DNA from: Bacilli bacterium
GTDB taxonomy: Bacteria; Bacillota; Bacilli; Paenibacillales; KCTC-25726
Direction of reading: 5' to 3'
Assembly (NCBI GenBank): GCA_036381315.1
Contig: DASVDB010000160.1
Span: 1-47,479, forward strand
Length of the DNA stretch: 47,479 bases
Below, piece by piece: positions 36,338 through 43,970 of the stretch. The position numbers were made by a program, and so were the translations under genes. Every line of letters starts with the position of its first letter. Position 1 is the stretch's first letter. The notes under the pieces are model-generated. The model was given only the letters and a program-made list of their open reading frames with translations, did not search any database and was not told the DNA's origin.

Positions 36338-37297
36338 ATGAGGGTATTTGACGCGCACTGCGATGTGTTGAGCAAAATGTTCGAGCAGGATGTGGCGTTT
36401 GACGACGCCGCCGCATTGGATGCGGCATTGCCCCGTTTGATCAGCGGCAATGTTCAAGTGCAGACGTTTGCCCTGTTTTTGCCCGAAGAGCAAAGCGTTC
36501 CCACCTTTCGAAAGCTGATTCGTTTGACCGATCTCTTTTACGAACGGGTGGCAAGCTTTCCGGAAATACGGGTTTTGCGCTGCCGGGAGGATCTTGCCGC
36601 GTTAAAAAAAGGCGAGATCGGGGCATTGTTAAGCCTTGAAGGCGTGGGCGGATTGGAAGGCGATTTTGCGTATTTGCGCACGCTGTATCGGCTTGGTTTG
36701 CGCGTTGTCGGGCTAACCTGGAATTTTGCCAATTGGGCGGCGGACGGCGTTCGGGAAACGCGGCAGGGAGGTTTGACGCAAAAAGGACGGGCGCTCATTG
36801 CGGAATGTGAACGGTTGCAGCTTATTGTGGATGTGTCGCATTTGACCGAGCGCGGATTTTGGGAAGTGGCGGAACTCAACGCGCGCCCATTTATCGCGTC
36901 ACACTCCAATGTTTACGAATTGTGCGCGCATCCGCGCAACCTGAATGAACGGCAAATCAAAGAAATCATCAGGCGCGACGGGCGCATTGGCCTGACATTT
37001 GTGCCTTACTTTTTGCATGAATCGCACCAAGCGACAATCGGCACGCTGCTTTTGCATCTCGACCATATTTGCGCCATGGGCGGGGAACATCATGTCGGGT
37101 TCGGCTCGGATTTTGACGGCATCACGGAATGGACGGAAGGCTTGCGGCATGCCGGAGATTATCAGCGCCTGGCTAACGCTTTGACAAAATATTTTAATCA
37201 GGAGCAGGTAGAAGCTTTTCTGTATGGGAACTGGCGCCGTTTTTACGAAAACAATCTGCCTTCGTGCGGCGATTCCGCGAATCTATCGAAAAATTAG
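36338..37297 (+). CDS. Membrane dipeptidase (peptidase family M19)
   Basis: The family are zinc dipeptidases related to renal dipeptidase; in bacteria they cleave dipeptides, including some with D-residues. Metal ligands are seen in DAHCD at the N terminus, SLEG near residue 104, VDVSHL near 165, ASHSN near 187 and the late GFGSDFDG near 255. The 319 residues are normal, and no signal peptide is present, so it acts in the cytoplasm. I chose ATG 36338, with AAAGAGG at 36320-36326; a GTG at 36287 would run through the structured element. The 153 bases after it hold only a weak promoter-like pair (TTGATT 37344, TAAGAT 37367). Confidence 0.92.
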   Translation: MRVFDAHCDVLSKMFEQDVAFDDAAALDAALPRLISGNVQVQTFALFLPEEQSVPTFRKLIRLTDLFYERVASFPEIRVLRCREDLAALKKGEIGALLSLEGVGGLEGDFAYLRTLYRLGLRVVGLTWNFANWAADGVRETRQGGLTQKGRALIAECERLQLIVDVSHLTERGFWEVAELNARPFIASHSNVYELCAHPRNLNERQIKEIIRRDGRIGLTFVPYFLHESHQATIGTLLLHLDHICAMGGEHHVGFGSDFDGITEWTEGLRHAGDYQRLANALTKYFNQEQVEAFLYGNWRRFYENNLPSCGDSANLSKN

Positions 37298-37450
37298 CTT
37301 ATTTCAATCGAAAATAGTTATTCAACGCTTTTTGCGAAAACCCTTGATTTTTATCACGTTAAGTCATAAGATTTACAGAGAGCTATGAAAAGTATTTTTT
37401 ATTGCCTTTTTTTATGCGCATTTATCGCAATTTTAAGGAGCTGACTTTAC

Positions 37451-39187
37451 GTGATCAGTCAATTGTCGTGGAAGATCGGAGGACAACAGGGCGAGGGTGT
37501 CGAAAGCACAGACCGCATTTTCTCCACCTCGCTGAATCGGCTCGGCTATTATTTGTACGGGTACCGGCATTTTTCCTCGCGGATTAAAGGAGGACATACG
37601 AACAACAAGATTCGGATCAGCACCAAGCCGATTCGTTCGATTTCCGATGATCTGGACATTTTGGTTGCGTTTGACCAGGAAACGATTGATTTCAATGCCC
37701 ATGAGTTAAGGCCGGGCGGCATTATTATTGCCGATGCGAAATTCAATCCGACCGTACCGGAAAACGTGCAGGCACGCCTGTTCCCGGTGCCGATTACGCA
37801 AATCGCCGAAGATTTGGGCACGTCGCTGTACAAAAACATGGCGGCATCCGGTGCGTCCTGGGCGATTTTAGGACTGCCGTTGGAAGTGTTTACAAAAGCG
37901 GTTGAGGAAGTATATGGAAGAAAAGGCGCGGTCATTGTCGAAAAAAATGTGGAAGCCGTCAAGCGGGGTGCGCAGTTCATCCTGGATCAGGCCGGCGGTC
38001 CGTTGGAAGAATTCCGGCTGGAGCAGCCCGACGGCAAACAAAAATTGTTCATGATCGGCAACGAAGCGGTAGGGCTTGGCGCCATTGCCGCAGGATGCCG
38101 ATTTATGTCGGCGTATCCGATTACGCCCGCATCGGAAATTATGGAATATATGATTAAAAAGTTGCCGAAATTCGGCGGCGCGGTCATTCAAACCGAAGAT
38201 GAAATCGCCGCGATAACGATGGCGATCGGCGCGAACTATGGCGGCGTGCGGGCGTTTACGGCTTCATCCGGCCCCGGCCTGTCCCTCATGATGGAAGCGA
38301 TCGGGCTTGCCGGCATGACGGAAACGCCCGTCGTCATTGTGGATGCGCAGCGCGGCGGACCGAGCACGGGATTGCCGACCAAACAGGAGCAAAGCGATCT
38401 GAACGCCCTGATTTACGGGACGCACGGGGAAATTCCGAAAATCGTGATTGCGCCAAGCACGATTGAGGAATGTTTCTACGACACGGTTGAGGCGTTCAAC
38501 CTGGCGGAAAAATTCCAATGCCCGGTCATTGTGATGACGGATTTGCAACTGGCAATGGGCAAACAGACAGCCGAGCAGCTTGACTTCAGCAAAGTTGTAA
38601 TCGACCGCGGCAATCTCGTATCCAATTTGCCGCCGCTTACCGATGACAAATTGTTCAAACGCTATCAGTTTACGGAAACGGGAATTTCCCCGCGCGTTCT
38701 GCCCGGCGAAAAAGGCGGCTTGCACCATGTGACCGGGGTCGAGCACGACGAGGAAGGCCGTCCGTCGGAGAAAGCGGCCAACCGCAAATTGATGATGGAA
38801 AAACGGATGCGCAAACTCAAGCATGTCAAAATCACAAACCCGATTCTGGTGGACGCGCCGCATGAAGAACCCGACCTTCTCTTAATCGGCATGAATTCGA
38901 CGGGCGGCACGATCGACGAGGCGCGCGACCGACTGGCCAAAGAAGGAATTCGCACCAATCATATCACGGTGCGGCTCATCCATCCGTTCCCGACCGAGGA
39001 AATCACGCCATACCTGGAAAAGGCGAAAAAAATAATCGTGGTTGAAAACAACATTACCGCGCAATTGGCTGCCCAGATCAAACTGCATGCGGGCTTTGCG
39101 GATAAAATACAAAGTTTCCTGAAATATGACGGAACGCCCTTCCTGCCTTCGGAAATCGAAAAAGAATGCAAAAGAGGTGTAAAATAA
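37451..39187 (+). CDS. korA: 2-oxoacid:acceptor oxidoreductase, fused gamma-alpha subunit
   Basis: With KorB this enzyme oxidises a 2-oxoacid (2-oxoglutarate is the usual assignment) to the acyl-CoA, passing electrons to ferredoxin. Residues about 1-185 form the gamma domain (GGQQGEGVESTDRIF, YRHFSSRIKGGHT). The pyrimidine-binding alpha domain begins near 198 (GNEAVGLGAIAAGCRFMSAYP) with EDEIAAI; the C-terminal transketolase-like part has TGGTIDEARDRL. The 578 residues match the fused type. The start is GTG at 37451 after AAGGAGCTGA. Its stop overlaps the korB start by one base. No ferredoxin-like delta subunit is encoded nearby. Confidence 0.93.
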   Translation: MISQLSWKIGGQQGEGVESTDRIFSTSLNRLGYYLYGYRHFSSRIKGGHTNNKIRISTKPIRSISDDLDILVAFDQETIDFNAHELRPGGIIIADAKFNPTVPENVQARLFPVPITQIAEDLGTSLYKNMAASGASWAILGLPLEVFTKAVEEVYGRKGAVIVEKNVEAVKRGAQFILDQAGGPLEEFRLEQPDGKQKLFMIGNEAVGLGAIAAGCRFMSAYPITPASEIMEYMIKKLPKFGGAVIQTEDEIAAITMAIGANYGGVRAFTASSGPGLSLMMEAIGLAGMTETPVVIVDAQRGGPSTGLPTKQEQSDLNALIYGTHGEIPKIVIAPSTIEECFYDTVEAFNLAEKFQCPVIVMTDLQLAMGKQTAEQLDFSKVVIDRGNLVSNLPPLTDDKLFKRYQFTETGISPRVLPGEKGGLHHVTGVEHDEEGRPSEKAANRKLMMEKRMRKLKHVKITNPILVDAPHEEPDLLLIGMNSTGGTIDEARDRLAKEGIRTNHITVRLIHPFPTEEITPYLEKAKKIIVVENNITAQLAAQIKLHAGFADKIQSFLKYDGTPFLPSEIEKECKRGVK

Positions 39188-40053
39188 TGGCGACCTATAA
39201 AGATTTCCGCAATAATGTGAAACCGAACTGGTGCCCGGGTTGCGGCGACTATTCCGTGCAGGCCGCTATCCAAAGAGCTTGCGCAAACGTAGGGCTGGAG
39301 CCGGAACAACTGGCGATCATTTCCGGGATCGGATGTTCGGGGCGCATTTCCGGTTATGTGAATTGCTACGGCTTTCACGCCATTCACGGCCGGGCGTTGC
39401 CGATTGCGCAAGGCTTGAAAATGGCCAACCGCGATTTGACGGTAATCGCCTCCGGCGGCGACGGCGACGGTTTTGCCATCGGAATGGCCCATACGATTCA
39501 CGCAATCCGCCGCAATATCGATATTACTTATATTATTATGGATAACCAGATTTACGGGTTGACCAAAGGGCAAACTTCGCCGCGCAGCGCGGCCGGGTTC
39601 GTTACCAAGAGCACCCCGACGGGATCGGTCGAACAAGCGCTCATGCCGCTTGAATTGGCGCTTTCAGCCGGAGCGACGTTTGTGGCGCAATCGTTCTCCA
39701 GCAACTTAAAACAACTGACCGAACTGATCGAAGCGGCTATCCACCATAAAGGTTTTTCCATCGTCAATGTGTTCAGCCCTTGCGTCACGTTCAACAAAGT
39801 GAACACATACGATTGGTTCAAGGAGCATATTGTTGACGTCAACGGATTCCCGGATTACGATCCGTCCGACCGCAAGATGGCGTTGAACAAATTGATTGAA
39901 ACAAACGGTCTCGTGACCGGCCTGCTTTATCAGGACAAAGAAAGAAAAAGCTATCAGGATCTGCTGAACGGTTACCGCGAAGAGCCATTGGTGAAACAAA
40001 ACATCCAATTAACCGAAGAGGAATTCAACAAGCTCGTTAAAGAGTTTGTTTAA
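39187..40053 (+). CDS. korB: 2-oxoacid:ferredoxin oxidoreductase beta subunit
   Basis: KorB binds thiamine pyrophosphate. The N terminus has NWCPGCGDYSVQ, with cysteines for the iron-sulfur cluster, then GIGCSGRIS. The TPP motif is SGGDGDGFAIGMAH followed by DNQIYGLTKGQTSPRS. The 288 residues fit. I chose ATG 39187, which shares one base with the korA stop (TAATG) and has GAGGTG upstream; a start at 39166 would only add unrelated residues. Substrate preference cannot be read from the sequence alone. Confidence 0.94.
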   Translation: MATYKDFRNNVKPNWCPGCGDYSVQAAIQRACANVGLEPEQLAIISGIGCSGRISGYVNCYGFHAIHGRALPIAQGLKMANRDLTVIASGGDGDGFAIGMAHTIHAIRRNIDITYIIMDNQIYGLTKGQTSPRSAAGFVTKSTPTGSVEQALMPLELALSAGATFVAQSFSSNLKQLTELIEAAIHHKGFSIVNVFSPCVTFNKVNTYDWFKEHIVDVNGFPDYDPSDRKMALNKLIETNGLVTGLLYQDKERKSYQDLLNGYREEPLVKQNIQLTEEEFNKLVKEFV

Positions 40054-40098
40054 AACCTCTCGCGCATTCAGAAAATAAAAATGAATTTTTGGTGAGCA

Positions 40099-40114
40099 TG
40101 TGACCAACGTCACG
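40099..40114. promoter_or_regulatory. FNR/CRP-type operator before the pduL-like gene
   Basis: TGTGACCAACGTCACG matches TGTGA-N6-TCACA, the Fnr/CRP-family consensus, at nine of ten positions. It also forms most of a 10-base inverted repeat. Its centre lies about 40 bases before the start expected from the TATAAT at 40135, a class II activator position. Confidence 0.6.
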
Positions 40115-40134
40115 TGCTTATCTCGTTTTACCGA

Positions 40135-40140
40135 TATAAT
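40135..40140 (+). promoter_or_regulatory. -10 box of the pduL-like gene
   Basis: TATAAT is perfect, but the bases at the -35 position (about 40112-40117, within and after the operator) do not resemble TTGACA. This fits activator-dependent transcription. Confidence 0.6.
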
Positions 40141-40180
40141 GTTGCTCGGAGAAAACCATTCAGAGAGGTTGGTGCGAACT

Positions 40181-40750
40181 ATGCGCAACGTACCGATAGG
40201 CGTTTCGGCGCGCCATATTCATTTATCCGCTGAGCATATCCGCCAATTGTTCGGAGACCATTACGAACTGCATGAATTGAAGCCGTTATCCCAACCGGGC
40301 CAATATGCCGCCGAGGAAACGGTGGCGGTGATCGGGCCGAAAGGCCAATTTGCGAAGGTAAGAATCCTGGGTCCGGCCAGGTCGTTAACGCAGTTGGAGA
40401 TTTCGCGCACGGACGCCTTTTTCCTGGGCGTGGACGCCCCGGTGCGGCTATCCGGGAATATCGCGGGAACGCCGGGCATTCGCATCGTGGGACCGAAAGG
40501 CGAACTAACAATCGAAGAAGGCGTCATTGTCGCGGCGCGGCATATTCATTTTCACACTGACGATGCGGCGCGGCTTCATATTCGGGATGGGCAGCTGCTG
40601 CGCGTGAAAGTGTCCGGCGAACGTTCGCTTATTTTTGAAAATGTGGTGGCCCGCGTCTCACCGCAATTTGCGCTGGATATGCACATCGATACGGATGAGG
40701 CGAACGCAGCCGGCGTCAAAACCGGCGATACGGCGACTATTTTGGATTGA
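40181..40750 (+). CDS. pduL: PduL-like phosphate acyltransferase
   Basis: PduL-family enzymes interconvert acyl-CoA and acyl phosphate (propanoyl or acetyl). The two histidine motifs that build the zinc site are present: GVSARHIHLS near residue 7 and VAARHIHFHTDDA near 115, followed by the C-terminal DMHIDTDEANA. The 189 residues are short, without the encapsulation peptide of microcompartment members, so it is a free cytosolic enzyme. I chose ATG 40181; GAGAGGTTGG lies upstream, and GTG 40172 is a possible alternative. An FNR-like site precedes it, consistent with a role in anaerobic acetate or propionate formation. Confidence 0.88.
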   Translation: MRNVPIGVSARHIHLSAEHIRQLFGDHYELHELKPLSQPGQYAAEETVAVIGPKGQFAKVRILGPARSLTQLEISRTDAFFLGVDAPVRLSGNIAGTPGIRIVGPKGELTIEEGVIVAARHIHFHTDDAARLHIRDGQLLRVKVSGERSLIFENVVARVSPQFALDMHIDTDEANAAGVKTGDTATILD

Positions 40751-40765
40751 TGCGCAAAATTCCCT

Positions 40766-40795
40766 TTTGAAATGATCGCTTGAAAAATGATATAA
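40766..40795 (+). promoter_or_regulatory. Strong promoter for miaB-ricA
   Basis: TTGAAA at 40766-40771 and TATAAT at 40790-40795 are 18 bases apart, and TGa before the -10 makes it an extended -10 element. Confidence 0.8.
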
Positions 40796-40848
40796 TAAAC
40801 GAATGAATGTTTCATTTTCGCGATTTTCAAAGGGAAAGGAAGGTTGAG

Positions 40849-42330
40849 ATGGACAACAACCAAACGTTTTCCGGCAAACCGTCTGCCAACTTTCAACCGC
40901 CTTCTCTTTTCGCCGCCAAACGGCGGGGCAAAGAGAAGATTCGTTTTTCATATGATTTTGCCATTCCTGAAGATATGAAAATGTTCGGCGCCGGCCGAAA
41001 GTATTTGATACGCACATACGGATGCCAAATGAACGAGCATGATACGGAAACGATGAAGGGCATCCTGGAGATGATGGGCTATACGGAAACGGAAGACAAG
41101 CAGGAAGCCGACATCATTCTGTTGAATACGTGCGCCGTGCGCGAAAATGCCGAAGATAAAGTATTCGGCGAACTCGGGCATCTAAAACCCTTGAAGATGG
41201 AAAAACCTTCGCTTGTGCTGGGCGTATGCGGCTGCATGCCGCAGGAAGAAGCTGTTGTGCACCGCATCCTGCAAAAACATTCATTTGTCGATCTTGTTTT
41301 CGGCACGCACAACATTCACCGGCTGCCGCAGTTGTTGCGCAACGCGGTGTACAGCAAGGAAGTCGTCGTCGAAGTTTGGTCCAAGGAAGGCGACATTGTC
41401 GAAAACCTGCCAAAGAAGCGCACCGGCTTGAAAGCATGGGTCAACATCATGTTTGGCTGCGACAAATTTTGCACATATTGTATCGTACCGTATACGCGCG
41501 GCAAGGAACGCAGCCGTCGTCCGGAGGACGTGATCAACGAAGTGCGCGACTTGGCGCGCCAGGGTTTCAAGGAAATTACGCTGCTCGGGCAAAACGTCAA
41601 TGCTTACGGCAAAGATTTCACAGACATCAACTACAGGTTCCCGGATTTGATGGATGATATCCGCAAAATCGGCATCCCGCGCGTCCGTTTTACCACATCG
41701 CATCCACGCGATTTTGACGATCGCCTGATTGAAGTGTTGGCAAAGCGGGGCAATCTGGTCGAGCACATTCATTTGCCGGTGCAGTCGGGCAGCAATGAAG
41801 TGTTAAAAATGATGAGCCGCAAATATACGCGGGAGTCTTATCTGGAACTCGTCCGCAAAATCAGGCAGGCAATCCCCGATGTGGCGCTGACGACGGATAT
41901 TATTGTCGGCTTCCCGGGCGAAACCGCCGAGCAGTTTGAGGATACGATGTCGCTTGTGGCCGAAGTCGGCTACGATTCGGCGTTTACGTTCATTTACTCG
42001 CCACGCGAAGGAACGCCGGCGTCGGAAATGCCGGATAACGTGCCGGAAAGCGAGAAGAAGGAGCGACTTCAGCGATTGAACGCGCTGCTCGCGGATTTAA
42101 GCCGCAAGAGCAACGAAAAGTTGATCGGCACGGAAGTGGAAGTGCTGGTCGAGGGCGCAAGCAAAAATAATCCCGACATGCTGTCCGGCAGAACGCGCAC
42201 GAACAAGCTGATTCACTTTGCCGGTCCGGAGCAGCTTGCCGGCGAATTTGTCCGCGTTAAGGTCACCGAAGCGCAATCATATGTGATTAAAGGCGAATTG
42301 GTGGCAACCGATGCCGCTGCGGCCGTGTGA
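40849..42330 (+). CDS. miaB: tRNA methylthiotransferase MiaB
   Basis: MiaB adds the 2-methylthio group to i6A37 in tRNA. The N-terminal UPF0004 domain carries three cluster cysteines, in YGCQMNEHD (C59), NTCAVRE and GVCGCMPQ. The radical SAM motif is C204, C208 and C211 in [22 protein letters not shown] domain closes the protein. The 493 residues include a low-similarity N-terminal extension of about 50, usual in Bacillales. I chose ATG 40849, after AAAGGAAGG; an ATG at 40807 is upstream of that site. It is joined closely to ricA. Confidence 0.96.
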   Translation: MDNNQTFSGKPSANFQPPSLFAAKRRGKEKIRFSYDFAIPEDMKMFGAGRKYLIRTYGCQMNEHDTETMKGILEMMGYTETEDKQEADIILLNTCAVRENAEDKVFGELGHLKPLKMEKPSLVLGVCGCMPQEEAVVHRILQKHSFVDLVFGTHNIHRLPQLLRNAVYSKEVVVEVWSKEGDIVENLPKKRTGLKAWVNIMFGCDKFCTYCIVPYTRGKERSRRPEDVINEVRDLARQGFKEITLLGQNVNAYGKDFTDINYRFPDLMDDIRKIGIPRVRFTTSHPRDFDDRLIEVLAKRGNLVEHIHLPVQSGSNEVLKMMSRKYTRESYLELVRKIRQAIPDVALTTDIIVGFPGETAEQFEDTMSLVAEVGYDSAFTFIYSPREGTPASEMPDNVPESEKKERLQRLNALLADLSRKSNEKLIGTEVEVLVEGASKNNPDMLSGRTRTNKLIHFAGPEQLAGEFVRVKVTEAQSYVIKGELVATDAAAAV

Positions 42331-42344
42331 TTGAGGTGGAAAAT

Positions 42345-42806
42345 ATGTCTGAAATCCAGCATATGAACAACGGCGTGCCGTTTGAAATCGAACGGTATAA
42401 TTTGCGGGACCTGGTCGTGAAAGAAGACATCATGGCCAAGGCGAAAGAATTGGCGCAAATGATTTACGAATCGGAAGACGTGCAGATGTACCGCAAAGCG
42501 GAACAATTGATCAAGGAAAACGAACGAGTGCAGAGCCTCATTGCGCTCATTAAAAAAAGGCAAAAGGAAGCCGTCGCCTTTCAGCATTTTCAGAATCCGA
42601 AAATGGTGGAGAAAATCGACGGCGAAATCAAGGAATTGGAAGCGCAATTGGACGCGATTCCGATTGTCAACCAGTTCCGCCAGACGCAAGACGATCTGGA
42701 CTATTTGCTGCAAATGGTGTTCTCCGTCATCCGCGACTCGGTGTCGGAGAAGATCGCCGTGGAAGGCGCATCCAGTCCGCCGCCGCCCGCTTCGTGCAGC
42801 GACTGA
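42345..42806 (+). CDS. ricA: RicA (YmcA), RNase Y specificity factor
   Basis: RicA works with RicF and RicT in the Y-complex that steers RNase Y maturation of operon mRNAs and affects biofilm, competence and sporulation. The helical YlbF/YmcA domain covers about residues 25-140: AKELAQMIYESEDVQMYRKAE, then ENERVQSLIALIKKRQKEAV and IPIVNQFRQTQDDLDYLLQ. The 153 residues end in a proline-rich tail with a single cysteine. The ATG at 42345 has GAGGTGGA upstream; an ATT/TTG region nearer the miaB stop is less likely. rny and ymdB are encoded 7 kb upstream in the same window. Confidence 0.9.
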   Translation: MSEIQHMNNGVPFEIERYNLRDLVVKEDIMAKAKELAQMIYESEDVQMYRKAEQLIKENERVQSLIALIKKRQKEAVAFQHFQNPKMVEKIDGEIKELEAQLDAIPIVNQFRQTQDDLDYLLQMVFSVIRDSVSEKIAVEGASSPPPPASCSD

Positions 42807-42863
42807 TTGTCATTTCTTGCGAACATCCAAGCCTCCCGATATCGGACAGTTTCGGCACACGCC

Positions 42864-42889
42864 AACTCTCCGGTTTGGGGGGTTTTTTT
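42864..42889 (+). terminator. Intrinsic terminator of ricA
   Basis: AACTCTCC pairs with GGGGGGTT (two G-U pairs) around a five-base loop and runs into a T stretch. Confidence 0.85.
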
Positions 42890-42956
42890 GTGCATGATTT
42901 TATTTGCGCGGGAAATAATGTGAAATGACATATTGCGGAAACGAGGCGAGCGGGAT

Positions 42957-43352
42957 ATGTATTGGGACGGTTGGAATACGGAGCGAATCGTCATCTTATT
43001 TGTCAGTTTGGCCTATTTGCTGATCGGCATCCAGGTTACCATGTTTCATTACCGGCAAAATTTTCACCGCAAAATCATGTGGGCGCCTGTGCTGGCATCG
43101 CCGCTGTTTTTTGTTTGCGGGATGGCGTACGTGTTTTACCGGGTTGATTGGCTGCATTCGTTATTTGTCGTGCTGATGTGGGTCGGCGTCATTGCCGGAG
43201 TCGTCGGTTTTTACATGCATACGCAAGGCGTTCGCGTTCGCGTGGGCGGCTGGTCGGTGCGCAATTTCCTGATCGGACCGCCGGTCATATTGCCGCTTTT
43301 GTTTGGTGCGTTGGGCGCGCTGGGGCTGATAGCCGCATATATGCTGCCGTAA
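42957..43352 (+). CDS. Four-helix membrane protein of unknown function
   Basis: The 131-residue protein has four hydrophobic segments at about residues 9-28, 40-61, 66-86 and 105-128, with a short basic cytoplasm-like loop between the last two (TQGVRVRVGGWSVRN). I do not recognise the family. It starts at ATG 42957 with a weak GAGGCGAG site, and it ends 27 bases before the subunit 3-like gene, so it may be a membrane anchor or quinone-facing partner for the GMC flavoprotein. It has no CXXCH haem motif and no conserved histidine pair that would suggest a cytochrome. Confidence 0.7.
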   Translation: MYWDGWNTERIVILFVSLAYLLIGIQVTMFHYRQNFHRKIMWAPVLASPLFFVCGMAYVFYRVDWLHSLFVVLMWVGVIAGVVGFYMHTQGVRVRVGGWSVRNFLIGPPVILPLLFGALGALGLIAAYMLP

Positions 43353-43379
43353 AATATGGAACCAAGGGAGGCGCATCCG

Positions 43380-43970
43380 GTGACGCAAGAAAGCCGATAT
43401 CCCGGATACGACGTATTAAAAGAACAAACGGAATGGGACGACCATACGCGCTCCATTGTCGTCGGGCGGACGGAACCGGCGCCATTAAAAGCGTTGACGC
43501 AAGAGGAAGTGGACACGCTCAGACACCTTTGCCCGCTGTTTGTGGATGATTATCGGGCCGAGGTGATCGATTATGTGATTCGCCATGTCGATGAAACGAT
43601 TACCTCGAAAACCGGCGAAAGTGAGCGCAAGCTTAATGTGCCAAAAGCCGCCGAGCTGATTCGCGGCGGTTTGCAGCGGATTGAAGAAGACGCGTTAACT
43701 TTATGGCATAAACGATTAGCGGGGTTAACCGTTTCGGAGCGCGCGGAAATGATCCAAAAGTTGCTGCACAATCAAGGAAACGCGTCCGTTTGGGAGCAAT
43801 TTCCCCAGGCGGAATGGGCGCAAAAAATATTGCGGCTGACGGTAGAGGCATATTGTTCGCATCCCATCGTATGGTCGGAAATGGGCTATGGCGGCCCCGC
43901 TTATCCGCGCGGCTATGTGCGTATGGAAATTGGGATCACGGATCCATGGGAGGCAAAGAAAAGTCAATGA
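43380..43970 (+). CDS. Gluconate 2-dehydrogenase subunit 3 family protein
   Basis: The 196-residue helical protein has the pattern of the small subunit of membrane-bound sugar and gluconate dehydrogenases: LTQEEVDTLRHLCPLFVDD, a conserved C-terminal YCSHPIVWSEMGYGGPAYPRGY and a final GITDPWE. In Proteobacteria this subunit carries a Tat signal that exports the flavoprotein; here no signal is present, so the complex probably stays inside the cell. I chose GTG 43380, 7 bases after AAGGGAGGC; an in-frame ATG at 43356 has no ribosome site. It overlaps the GMC gene by four bases (ATGA). Confidence 0.85.
   Translation: MTQESRYPGYDVLKEQTEWDDHTRSIVVGRTEPAPLKALTQEEVDTLRHLCPLFVDDYRAEVIDYVIRHVDETITSKTGESERKLNVPKAAELIRGGLQRIEEDALTLWHKRLAGLTVSERAEMIQKLLHNQGNASVWEQFPQAEWAQKILRLTVEAYCSHPIVWSEMGYGGPAYPRGYVRMEIGITDPWEAKKSQ

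Noticed and set aside
42541-42897. Plus-strand open frame of 118 codons within ricA
   Set aside because: It is a +1 frame shadow of ricA running into its terminator, with no start signal.
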